From the NCBI RefSeq assembly GCF_023158935.1, contig NZ_CP096120.1:124001-188000 (forward strand): a stretch of DNA of 64,000 nt. The letters run 5' to 3'. A model generated the notes under the pieces. The model had not been told where the DNA came from and did no database searches. It was given only the letters and a program-made list of their open reading frames with translations. Numbering within the stretch: position 1 is the first letter of the stretch; each line of letters begins with the position of its first letter. This stretch comes from Acinetobacter portensis. Lineage in GTDB: Bacteria > Pseudomonadota > Gammaproteobacteria > Pseudomonadales > Moraxellaceae. Below are positions 37,509-46,003 of the stretch, piece by piece. A program made the position numbers and the translations under genes.

Positions 37509-39482
37509 ATGCCTTCCGAAAAATTAGCATGGTATGAAAATATCAATCCCAATGTTTTTGTTAGCACAGTGGCAATTATTGGATTATTTTTAATTGTCGT
37601 TTTGCTCGCTCCAAATTCATTTGATTTGGTCACAAAGCATCTGAATCAGTGGGTCACAGATTCCTTTAGCTGGTTTTATGTTTTATCTGTCGCAATATTT
37701 TTGATATTACTCATTTATATTGCCATTTCAGATATGGGTAAAATTAAGCTTGGTTTAGATCATAGCCAACCTACTTATAGTAACAGTTCATGGTTTGCTA
37801 TGTTATTTACCGCAGGTATGGGTATTGGCTTAATGTTCTTTGGCGTTGCAGAACCTGTTATGCACTATGTATCTCCACCAACAGGAGATGCAGAAACGAT
37901 TCAAGCTGCACAACAAGCCATGCAAGTGACCTTCTTTCATTGGGGCTTACATGCTTGGGCAATTTATACCATTGTTGGTTTATCGCTTGCTTACTTTGCT
38001 TACAGACATAATTTACCTTTAAAAATTCGTTCTGCTCTATATCCATTAATTGGTAAGAAAATTTATGGACCGATAGGAGATGGGGTAGATACCTTTGCCA
38101 CAATAGGAACAGTCTTTGGTGTGGCGACAACCTTAGGTTTTGGTGTAACCCAAATTAACTCGGGCCTTAATTATTTATTTGGAATAGAGCAGTCATCTAC
38201 CACACAACTCATCTTAATTATTGTTGTGAGTGCGATGGCATCTTTATCTGTATTTTTAGGATTAGATAAAGGCATTAAGCGCCTTTCAGAATTAAATTTA
38301 GTTTTAGCTTTAGTGCTTTTACTTTTTGTTTTCTTCGCAAGTTCGACCATTTATTTATTACAAACAACAATTCAAAACGCAGGACAGTACGTTTCCAATC
38401 TATTTAACATGACCTTTAATTTGTATGCCTACCAACCAAATGGATGGATTGGTGGTTGGACAATTATGTATTGGGCATGGTGGATTTCATGGTCGCCATT
38501 TGTAGGAATGTTCATTGCACGTGTATCGAAAGGTCGAACTATTCGTGAATTTATTGTGGGCGTACTGTTTATTCCAACAGGCTTCACTTTAATTTGGATG
38601 GGCTTTATGGGAAATGCGGCTTTAAACAGCATTTTAAATGAAGCGAATACTACGCTTGTTACAGCAGTTCAAAATGATTCATCTGTAGCGCTATTTGAGT
38701 TTTTAAATACATTACCTTTTTCTGGTGTAATGAGTTTAATTGCGACGTTATTGGTGATGCTATTTTTTGTGACTTCAGCCGATTCTGGCGCATTGGTTAC
38801 AGATTACTTGACCGCGAAATCTGAAAATTCACCAACATGGCAACGTCTATTTTGGACTGTGCTCATGGCATTTTTAGCGATTGTCTTGCTATTAAATGGT
38901 GGTTTAAGCGCTTTGCAATCTGCGACTATGTTAAGTGCATTGCCATTTACTTTTATTATGCTGTTTATATGTTGGGGCTTAGTCAAAGCATTACGTTTAG
39001 ATGCAATTAAAATGCAAGCCTTACAAACTGCTCGTATTACACCTCGTGCCATTCAAAACCCAAGAAGTTGGCAACAACGTTTAGGCTTGATTATGCATTA
39101 TCCGCATACTCAGCAAGAGGTGGAGGCTTATATTCAAGATGTTGTGAAAAAAGCCTTCTTAAGCGTTCAAAAAGAACTTAAACGCCGTAAATTAGATATC
39201 AGCATTAAAGATGTAGACGATGGTTTGCAATTGCGTGTGAATCACCACGATGAAATCAATTTTGTTTATCAAGTTATTTCACGTGAAACATCTACACCAA
39301 GCTTTATGGCAGAACCGCAAGCTGAAGACTGTCAAAACTATCAAGCTGAAGTTTTCTTAAGAGAAGGTGGTCAAAATTATGATGTGATGGATTGGACGGT
39401 TGAAGATTTAATTCAAGACATTATTGATCAATACGAACGTCACTTACATTTTTTAAGTTTGGTTCGAACCGAACAGCCATAA
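37509..39482 (+). CDS. betT: BCCT-family betaine/choline transporter (BetT-like)
   Basis: 657-residue inner-membrane carrier with 12 helices and a long cytoplasmic C-terminal domain of about 130 residues, as in osmosensitive BetT. The BCCT signature is present in WAWWISWSPFVGMFIARVSKGRT, with GIGLMFFGVAEPVMHY and VTSADSGALVTDYL. The substrate is probably choline or glycine betaine; this cannot be fixed from motifs alone, and no bet genes lie beside it. GAGGGGAAT is a strong ribosome-binding site. The upstream gap contains the small dyad GACCcttaaGGTC (37461-37473). Confidence 0.85.
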   Translation: MPSEKLAWYENINPNVFVSTVAIIGLFLIVVLLAPNSFDLVTKHLNQWVTDSFSWFYVLSVAIFLILLIYIAISDMGKIKLGLDHSQPTYSNSSWFAMLFTAGMGIGLMFFGVAEPVMHYVSPPTGDAETIQAAQQAMQVTFFHWGLHAWAIYTIVGLSLAYFAYRHNLPLKIRSALYPLIGKKIYGPIGDGVDTFATIGTVFGVATTLGFGVTQINSGLNYLFGIEQSSTTQLILIIVVSAMASLSVFLGLDKGIKRLSELNLVLALVLLLFVFFASSTIYLLQTTIQNAGQYVSNLFNMTFNLYAYQPNGWIGGWTIMYWAWWISWSPFVGMFIARVSKGRTIREFIVGVLFIPTGFTLIWMGFMGNAALNSILNEANTTLVTAVQNDSSVALFEFLNTLPFSGVMSLIATLLVMLFFVTSADSGALVTDYLTAKSENSPTWQRLFWTVLMAFLAIVLLLNGGLSALQSATMLSALPFTFIMLFICWGLVKALRLDAIKMQALQTARITPRAIQNPRSWQQRLGLIMHYPHTQQEVEAYIQDVVKKAFLSVQKELKRRKLDISIKDVDDGLQLRVNHHDEINFVYQVISRETSTPSFMAEPQAEDCQNYQAEVFLREGGQNYDVMDWTVEDLIQDIIDQYERHLHFLSLVRTEQP

Positions 39483-39510
39483 AAAAAGGACGCTTATGCG
39501 TCCTTTTTTT
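39481..39510. terminator. Bidirectional terminator between betT and the Omp33-36 gene
   Basis: AAAAAAAGGACGC (39481-39493) and GCGTCCTTTTTTT (39498-39510) with a TTAT loop. Confidence 0.9.
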
Positions 39511-39531
39511 ATACTCAGAGTCTAATTTAAA

Positions 39532-40434
39532 TTAGAAACGGAATTTAGCATTTAAGCCAACAGTTTGAGTGTCAAGAACCACTTTATCATCAGCATCTTG
39601 TTTATCATCTTTTGCTTTGTAGTCAGCATTTACGTATGTAGCACCAACAGATACAGCAGGAGTGATGAAGTAGTTTACGTTTGCACCCCAAGCATTGCTT
39701 GGAGATAAGTCGTAGCTAGATTCCATATAAGAAACACCAACGCTTAACTTGTTATTAAGGTAAAGTGTAGTGCCTAAGTTATAAGCAGAATCTTCGCCAT
39801 AAACTAAACCAGCATCAAAGCCAATAGACATATTTGTACCGTCGATAGCACCAACGTATTTAGTACGTGCAGTGATAGCATCTTGGTCTTCAGCAATAGT
39901 ACGAGATTCGATAGCAGCTTTTGCAACACCATTTGAAAGGATGTTGAACGCATCAAATGAAGTTTGATCTGCAACGCTTGTATAACCTACAGCAACTAAG
40001 AAATTAGGAGCAAGTACAGCACCAACTTCTAATGCATAGCGGTCACCATTGTCATCTTTACCACCAGTTTTACTATCAGTAATTGTGTGGCTGTAAGACG
40101 CGCTTGCATATGCAGGAACAAGTTTAGTTGGAATGTAAGCTTCAGCTTTAGCACCGTAAGTATGGTTTACAGTACGGTCACCCGCTTCTTTGTTTTCGCC
40201 ATAGTTATAAGCCAAAGAAACATTTGATGCTTGATTCAAGAATGCTGCTTCAGCTAAAGGACCTTTAGTAGTATCAACATTGTTGAAGTAGTAAGTACCT
40301 TGAACAGCACCAGTGAAGTCATTGTGGTTAGCAGTATTGTCGATGAATTCTGATTGACCTTGAACTTCGAATTGGTATGCTTGAGCGCCGGTCATTGCTA
40401 ATAATAATGCAGTGGCTAAACCGAGTTTTTTCAT
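39532..40434 (-). CDS. Omp33-36 family outer-membrane porin
   Basis: 300-residue beta-barrel protein. The start MKKLGLATALLLAMTGAQAYQFEVQGQSE, GPLAEAAFLNQASNV, KDDNGDRYALEVGAVLAPNFLVAVGYT and the closing DTQTVGLNAKFRF agree closely with my memory of A. baumannii Omp33-36 (Omp34), a water/solute channel linked to virulence and carbapenem susceptibility. The signal peptide ends at AQA. It is paralogous to the porin at 16649-17425. The promoter lies in the large gap beyond 40434. Confidence 0.9.
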   Translation of the reverse strand: MKKLGLATALLLAMTGAQAYQFEVQGQSEFIDNTANHNDFTGAVQGTYYFNNVDTTKGPLAEAAFLNQASNVSLAYNYGENKEAGDRTVNHTYGAKAEAYIPTKLVPAYASASYSHTITDSKTGGKDDNGDRYALEVGAVLAPNFLVAVGYTSVADQTSFDAFNILSNGVAKAAIESRTIAEDQDAITARTKYVGAIDGTNMSIGFDAGLVYGEDSAYNLGTTLYLNNKLSVGVSYMESSYDLSPSNAWGANVNYFITPAVSVGATYVNADYKAKDDKQDADDKVVLDTQTVGLNAKFRF

Positions 40435-40839
40435 GATAGTTACCAGTTTTATTAAAAAAAGTAAAAGCGGTTGCCATTGTATTGTAACAAATTATGAAGT
40501 CAATGAGCTTAAGTAACAGAACGTTATCATTAAATTTAGATATTTAAATTTGTTTGAAAAATAAGCAATTAAATATTTCTTTGTCAACCTCTAAAAAAAA
40601 TTTGTATTACAACAATCTAAGAGTAATTTTTGTTCAGAAAAAGTTTTTTATTGATGAATATGCTTATTGGAATAATAGATCGATTGGTTATCTTTTATCT
40701 AAATATAGGTTAATCAATACACATACTATTTTAATATATTTTTGAATAATATTGAAATTTTATTTAATAAGTATGAAAAATTAGACTATAAATCTACTTT
40801 ACATATCACATAATATGGTGAATAATAATCATTGAAAAC

Positions 40840-40968
40840 CAACCAAACCAGTTGGCTTTATTGGTTTGTAATTTGAATTGGATTTCAATTAAGTGTGAAA
40901 AATTAACTTAATTCTCCACGAATATAGTTTTTATCCGCCCAGCTTTCCCCAAGGTTGGGCTTTTTTTT
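40840..40968 (+). ncRNA. Candidate small RNA ending at a strong terminator
   Basis: Within the 990-bp gap 40435-41424, a typical terminator (GCCCA ... TGGGC then eight T residues, about 40935-40967) stands on the plus strand. Upstream the nearest gene is divergent, so no known transcript needs it. The preceding 100 nt hold a small hairpin with CAAACC and GGTTTG (about 40848-40873) and AATTG/CAATT. No convincing promoter was found, so both the 5' end and the call are tentative. The rest of the gap, 40435-40840, is AT-rich; its 63-codon frame (40554-40745) looks fortuitous. Confidence 0.4.
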
Positions 40969-40979
40969 AATGAGTTAAT

Positions 40980-41076
40980 TAATTGCACCAAAATGGTGCT
41001 TAAAAGTGACTTGGAAACATTATTTCCGTAAAAAAGAGCATAAAAAAACCAGTTTCCTAAGAAAACTGGTTTTTTT
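40980..41076. ncRNA. Candidate structured RNA: two hairpins plus terminator
   Basis: Three consecutive perfect dyads: GCACCA/TGGTGC (40985-40999), GGAAA/TTTCC (41013-41027), and AAAAAAACCAGTTT/AAACTGGTTTTTTT (41042-41076). The last has terminator form on both strands. There is no open frame. It may be an sRNA, or simply a bidirectional terminator beside short dyads; no clear promoter was found. Confidence 0.4.
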
Positions 41077-41161
41077 ATCGCCAAAAATTGCGGGAAAACT
41101 TATAAATCTGCTGAGGAATTTATTAACTTGCCCTAATGGGGTGCATTATGCACTCAATTGA

Positions 41162-41240
41162 TGCAAGTGTAAATATTCAGTGCATTTTTTATCAATATTG
41201 TTTGGTAAATATTATGCAAGTGAATAAAAATTGTTTATTT
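41162..41240. repeat. Repeated ATGCAAGTG motifs upstream of the diguanylate cyclase
   Basis: ATGCAAGTG occurs twice about 55 bp apart (near 41161 and 41214), each next to a TAAATATT element, and the 13-nt dyad GTGCATTATGCAC lies just before. They may be regulator sites for the gene at 41425. Confidence 0.35.
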
Positions 41241-41391
41241 AAATAGCGAAAAATGAATTAATTTTATACAAAATGTTGAAAATATAATCGGATTAAGCAA
41301 TTCAGTACATCGAAATTTTAAGGTTAAATAATATATGTTTATTTAGAACAAGTGTATATTATATAGGCTTTATTTTAGGGTTCGTTATTTG

Positions 41392-41416
41392 ACCCTTACG
41401 CATACGCACTAAGGGT
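41392..41416 (+). promoter_or_regulatory. Hairpin covering the ribosome-binding site of the diguanylate cyclase gene
   Basis: ACCCTTA (41392-41398) can pair with TAAGGGT (41410-41416). The second arm contains AAGGG, the only Shine-Dalgarno sequence, 9 nt before the ATG. Folding would hide it, suggesting translational control. Confidence 0.45.
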
Positions 41417-41424
41417 AAGCTCTA

Positions 41425-43131
41425 ATGAATCAAAAACTGCGTTCGGAGCATATTAGACATAAACTATTTTGGTCGATGAGTGTCATTATTGCTTCATTAC
41501 TCATTATTTCTGTGCCATTAACAGTAAATAGTTATTTTAGTTATAAAAAATCTGAACTAGCATTGTCTGAAATTTTAGTTTTGCAAAATGTTGCTGAGCT
41601 TGCCAATAATGTGTCGAGAGAGCGAGCACCTTCAAATAAGGTGATGTCGAGTACACCAGAAGAATTAGAAGCCAATTTAAAAGAACTTACAGAATATAGA
41701 AAAAAAGTTGATCGTCAAATACAGAAGACAGTTTACGTCTTAAATAGTCATGGTTTTCCTGACCAATCTGAAGCGCTATATATCAATTTAATTAAAAGAC
41801 TTGAAACTGGGCGAAAAGCGGTAGATGAATATGTTGCAACACCTGTTTCAATACGAAGTGCAGAGCAGTTAGATCAGGCAATTAAAAAGATGTTTGTTGC
41901 TTGGGATGCTACCCATGTCGTATTAAAAGATGTGGTTTATCATTCTGTTGGTCGTACATCGAGTATTTCAGATAATTATACTTTAGTGCTTTTACTTGCA
42001 GATTTAAGAGATCAAGCTGGACGTGTAGCATCTACAATTATGGCAGCAGTTTCCTATCAGCAACCTATAGCTGAAAATAATATTTCTCGCTCGCTACAAA
42101 ACCAATATCAAGTACATTATTTATGGGATTTAATTAATACTCTGCAACCTGCGGAACAGCGCACTGAAGAATATTTAGATTTACATAAAAAAGTTCAAGC
42201 TGAGTTCATTAATAAGGGTATACCTGTTGTTGCAGGATTAGTTCAAGAAAGTCGACAGAATAAACCTTATTCACTTACAGGAACTGAATTAACAAAGGCT
42301 ATGGTTGAAAAATTCGCAACTGTTGTTGATTTACAAAGCTATATATTAAAGCGCAGCTTATCTTCAGTCGAGCGAAGTTATAAAAAAGAATTTAGAAAGT
42401 TTATTTTTACCTTAACTGTTTCAGCAATTTCATTATTTTCAGCATTATTTACTTTAATTTATGCACGGAAAAAAGTATTTACGCCACTGATTGAAGCAAG
42501 ACAAAAAATTCTAGAGCTTTCGGAATCGCATCAGTCTATTTCTCATAAAATTATGGAAGATAAACGTGAAATTTCATTATTTGAAGCGATTCAAAAATTA
42601 CAAACAATGTTGCAACAACGAGATATTTTAGAGTTTCAATTACGAAATATTGCCAATACCGATGTTTTGACAGGCGTTTCGAATCGTTTGGCATTAAATG
42701 AATATATTCGTTTACTCGAGTTAAGACCTGAACGTTTAACGCAAACAGGTTTAATTATTATAGATATTGATGACTTTAAAATTGTGAACGATCGCTTCGG
42801 GCACATTATTGGTGATCAAGTGATTAAGTTTGTCGCTGATACTTTAAAAGAACATTTAACATCGTCTGAGCTTGTTGTACGTTATGGTGGTGATGAATTC
42901 TTAATTATTATTGATAATACTAATTTTAAAGATGCATTAATTTTGGCAGAAAATATCCGTCAATCTATTGGTCGATCTGATTGTTATATTAAAGAGCTAA
43001 ATGAGTTCGTTGGTATTTCTGTGAGTGCAGGTGTTGCTGTTGGAGCAGTTTCGTGGATGGCTTTATTAGAACGTGCAGATAAATCATTATTAAAAGTGAA
43101 AACTCAGGGTAAAAATGCTGTTTTGGGATAA
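41425..43131 (+). CDS. Membrane-bound diguanylate cyclase (GGDEF)
   Basis: 568-residue protein. TM1 (residues about 13-33) and TM2 (about 335-352) enclose a large periplasmic helical sensor region of about 300 residues without a motif I can name. After a HAMP-like linker and coiled coil (LFEAIQKLQTMLQQRDILEFQLRN) comes the GGDEF domain: ANTDVLTGVSNR, IDIDDFKIVNDRFGH and the intact active site RYGGDEFLI. It should therefore make c-di-GMP; there is no EAL domain. The Shine-Dalgarno sequence is inside a possible hairpin. Confidence 0.92.
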   Translation: MNQKLRSEHIRHKLFWSMSVIIASLLIISVPLTVNSYFSYKKSELALSEILVLQNVAELANNVSRERAPSNKVMSSTPEELEANLKELTEYRKKVDRQIQKTVYVLNSHGFPDQSEALYINLIKRLETGRKAVDEYVATPVSIRSAEQLDQAIKKMFVAWDATHVVLKDVVYHSVGRTSSISDNYTLVLLLADLRDQAGRVASTIMAAVSYQQPIAENNISRSLQNQYQVHYLWDLINTLQPAEQRTEEYLDLHKKVQAEFINKGIPVVAGLVQESRQNKPYSLTGTELTKAMVEKFATVVDLQSYILKRSLSSVERSYKKEFRKFIFTLTVSAISLFSALFTLIYARKKVFTPLIEARQKILELSESHQSISHKIMEDKREISLFEAIQKLQTMLQQRDILEFQLRNIANTDVLTGVSNRLALNEYIRLLELRPERLTQTGLIIIDIDDFKIVNDRFGHIIGDQVIKFVADTLKEHLTSSELVVRYGGDEFLIIIDNTNFKDALILAENIRQSIGRSDCYIKELNEFVGISVSAGVAVGAVSWMALLERADKSLLKVKTQGKNAVLG

Positions 43132-43212
43132 GCCGAAACAGCTCTTAATCTCCGTTTATTTATAAATACACGAAAACTCAATGGTATTTTTTCTGCACCT
43201 GATTCAATCTAG

Positions 43213-44076
<864 letters not shown>

Positions 44077-44158
44077 GAATTAGGCATTTATGTGTTATCT
44101 ACTTTTGAATATTTATTAAATTATTAATAAATTCATTTCTCATTGTTTAGATATTACC

Positions 44159-44250
44159 TTACTTTTGATGGGATAAAAGTAACAAAATCCCGTTGTTTGA
44201 CTGAGGGCACTTCCGTGTTGCCCCAGTCAAACGGGCGACATCCATGTCGC
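44159..44250. repeat. Intergenic triple-hairpin element, copy 1
   Basis: Three dyads in a row: TTACTTTT/AAAAGTAA (44159-44182), CCCG-t-TTTGACTG/CAGTCAAACGGG (44189-44235, with an inner GGCAC/GTG pairing), and GCGACAT/ATGTCGC (44235-44250). The first dyad followed by CAAAA is shared with the element at 51028. It fits a dispersed palindromic repeat of the genus. Confidence 0.6.
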
Positions 44251-44278
44251 TTTCATGTGATTGGATTTCAATTAAAAA

Positions 44279-44721
44279 TTATTTAGGAATGGCTTTATTT
44301 AAACTTTGATAAAGTTGTTTTCTAGTCTCTAATATACTTGCTTTATATTCAGCAGTTTTCTCAATTGAAACAGATTCTTTACGAAAACATGTATAGGAAT
44401 TAAAAGCACCTACAAGTTCACCGTATCTTCTCAATATTTCTTGTTGATCTTTATAGTCATATAAAAGTAAAAGCCCTTCATTTTTACTTAATAGATTAAA
44501 GCCATCAAAAAGGTTTTCTCGCAGAGGAGAGAGTCTGTCGCTAATTACTTCTTTATCTAATACAGGCTTTTTAATTTCAAAATCAAATATAGCCCAGATT
44601 TTTAAAATTAAATGATTTATTTCCTCTATATCAGAAGAAATTTTTGTTAAAAGATTACGATTAAACTCTTTGTTTTCCTTATTTTGTTGTGCCTTCAAAT
44701 TTGCCTTTTGATTGAAATAAG
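44279..44721 (-). pseudogene. C-terminal part of an orphan gene split by the IS30-family element
   Basis: Reading leftward from the IS boundary, the frame gives YFNQKANLKAQQNKENK and runs about 146 residues to KQLYQSLNKAIPK. Joined across the IS to the fragment at 45809-45881, after removal of the element and one target copy, it restores an uninterrupted 170-codon frame with a hydrophobic N-terminus (about residues 11-23) and a charged, helical remainder. I do not recognise the family. An apparent ATG inside the IS would give a 158-residue fusion frame (start 44755), which is unlikely to be native. Confidence 0.75.
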
Positions 44722-45808
44722 GGCAGAGTAAAACTTGAAGTGCGACATAAACCACCTAATTAATTTAAAGGGTTTATGGAGTATATAAAATTGTCATACC
44801 ATCATCTTAACTTTGAAGATCGTACTGCATTAATGCTTGAGTCAAGAAAAGAAGGCTTTTCACCCAGAAAATTTGCTGAACTTATTAAAAGACATCCTAG
44901 TACGATCTATCGTGAACTTAAAAGAAATAGCATCAATGATGTTTATCAAGCTCAATATGCTTCTGATAACACCTTCGCTAGACGTAGACGTGGTCATAGA
45001 AAACTCAAAATCGATTCAATCCTCTGGAAATTTATTGTTGAAGCGATCCGTTGTTTATGGTCTCCTCAGCAAATAGCAAAGCGTTTAAAGAGATTTCCTG
45101 ATTTGGATCAAACAATGAATGTAAGCCATACAACGATTTATTCAACGATACGAGCATTACCAAAGGGTGAGCTGAAAAAAGACTTACTATCCTGTCTGCG
45201 TCATGAAAATAAAAAGCGAAAAGCTAACGGTGAACCTAAAAAAGATTCTATATTACAGGATATTAAAACTATTCATGAGCGCCCAACCGAAGTTCAAGAA
45301 AGAAAAATACCGGGTCATTGGGAAGCCGATTTAATTAAAGGTAAAGACAATAAAAGTTCGATAGCAACACTTATTGAACGAAATACACGGCTCTGTATCT
45401 TGGCAACATTACCTGATGCAAAGGCAGAATCAGTGCGCAAGGCTTTAACTGAAGCTCTGAAATATTTACCCGCAGAACTGCGTAAAACATTGACCTATGA
45501 CCGTGGACGTGAGATGTCAGAACATAAAATCCTCGAAGAAGATTTAGGCATAGATGTATATTTCTGTGACCCACATTCGCCATGGCAGAAAGGCACATGC
45601 GAAAATATGAATGGTTTAATTAGGCAATATTTACCTAAAGGGATTGATTTAAACCAGGCAGATCAGCATTATTTAAATCAAGTTGCCATGTCACTGAATA
45701 CTCGCCCTAGAAAAGCGTTAGATTGGCTTACACCATTAGAGAAATTTGCTCAGCTTGTTGATTATCATAAGGCTTTTGAAACTGTCGCACCTCATGTTTG
45801 AATTCGCC
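44722..45808 (+). mobile_element. IS30-family insertion sequence, ISAba125-like, 1087 bp
   Basis: Imperfect 26-bp terminal inverted repeats (20 of 26 matching, both beginning GGC and sharing GTGCGACA) bound one transposase gene. A 3-bp target duplication, AAG, is present at 44719-44721 and 45809-45811. The right end carries TTGAAT, which in ISAba125 acts as an outward -35 box ahead of blaNDM. Here it points at convergent genes, so no activation is expected. The name rests on remembered length, transposase sequence and right-end sequence. Confidence 0.9.
44776..45801 (+). CDS. IS30-family transposase
   Basis: 341-residue DDE transposase. The N-terminal helix-turn-helix (GFSPRKFAELIKRHPSTIYRELKRN) is followed by the catalytic domain with GHWEADLIKG (first Asp), LTYDRGREM (second Asp) and WQKGTCENMNGLIRQYLPKG (Glu). 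It is full length and intact, so the copy may be active. The stop codon lies inside the right inverted repeat. Confidence 0.95.
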   Translation: MEYIKLSYHHLNFEDRTALMLESRKEGFSPRKFAELIKRHPSTIYRELKRNSINDVYQAQYASDNTFARRRRGHRKLKIDSILWKFIVEAIRCLWSPQQIAKRLKRFPDLDQTMNVSHTTIYSTIRALPKGELKKDLLSCLRHENKKRKANGEPKKDSILQDIKTIHERPTEVQERKIPGHWEADLIKGKDNKSSIATLIERNTRLCILATLPDAKAESVRKALTEALKYLPAELRKTLTYDRGREMSEHKILEEDLGIDVYFCDPHSPWQKGTCENMNGLIRQYLPKGIDLNQADQHYLNQVAMSLNTRPRKALDWLTPLEKFAQLVDYHKAFETVAPHV

Positions 45809-45881
45809 AAGTAATGATCCCTGTAATGAGCGCACCTAAACCAATTTTAATAGCTGTATCTAATATTTCTAATAAAGTCAT
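45809..45881 (-). pseudogene. N-terminal part of the split orphan gene
   Basis: The frame starts with ATG at 45881 and reads MTLLEILDTAIKIGLGALI then TGIIT up to the IS. It is continued in frame by the fragment ending at 44279. The peptide is a likely membrane anchor. Confidence 0.7.
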
Positions 45882-45889
45882 AAGAATAA

Positions 45890-45914
45890 AAAACGGTGAA
45901 TGAATCACCGTTTT
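45890..45914. terminator. Hairpin terminator
   Basis: AAAACGGTGA (45890-45899) and TCACCGTTTT (45905-45914) lie between the converging IS region and uvrA. Confidence 0.6.
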
Positions 45915-45940
45915 AGCATAATAATTTATTATTTTGAATC

Positions 45941-46002
45941 CTCCCTACCCTCCTTTGAAAAAGGAGGGAATGCTCCTCTTTTTTAAAAAGAGGCTAGGGG
46001 AG
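45941..46002. repeat. Compound palindromic element next to the uvrA stop codon
   Basis: Outer arms CTCCCTA (45941-45947) and TAGGGGAG (45995-46002) enclose two hairpins, CCCTCCTTT/AAGGAGGG (45948-45968) and CCTCTTTTT/AAAAAGAGG (45975-45993). It looks like a REP-type intergenic element and may also end uvrA transcription. Confidence 0.55.
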
Positions 46003-46003
46003 A

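Noticed and set aside
40554..40745. 63-codon open frame before the diguanylate cyclase
   Set aside because: AT-rich, no ribosome-binding site, no recognisable protein character. Probably chance.
41380..41424. c-di-GMP riboswitch before the diguanylate cyclase
   Set aside because: The conserved GEMM sequence blocks are absent. Only a simple hairpin is present.
44721..44755. 158-residue protein starting inside the IS30-family element
   Set aside because: Its first 12 residues come from the inverted repeat. The native frame continues to the fragment across the IS.
44722..45808. ISAba125-like element as an activator of the OXA beta-lactamase
   Set aside because: The IS lies downstream of the bla gene and its outward TTGAAT points away, towards the converging uvrA. 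It cannot supply the promoter.
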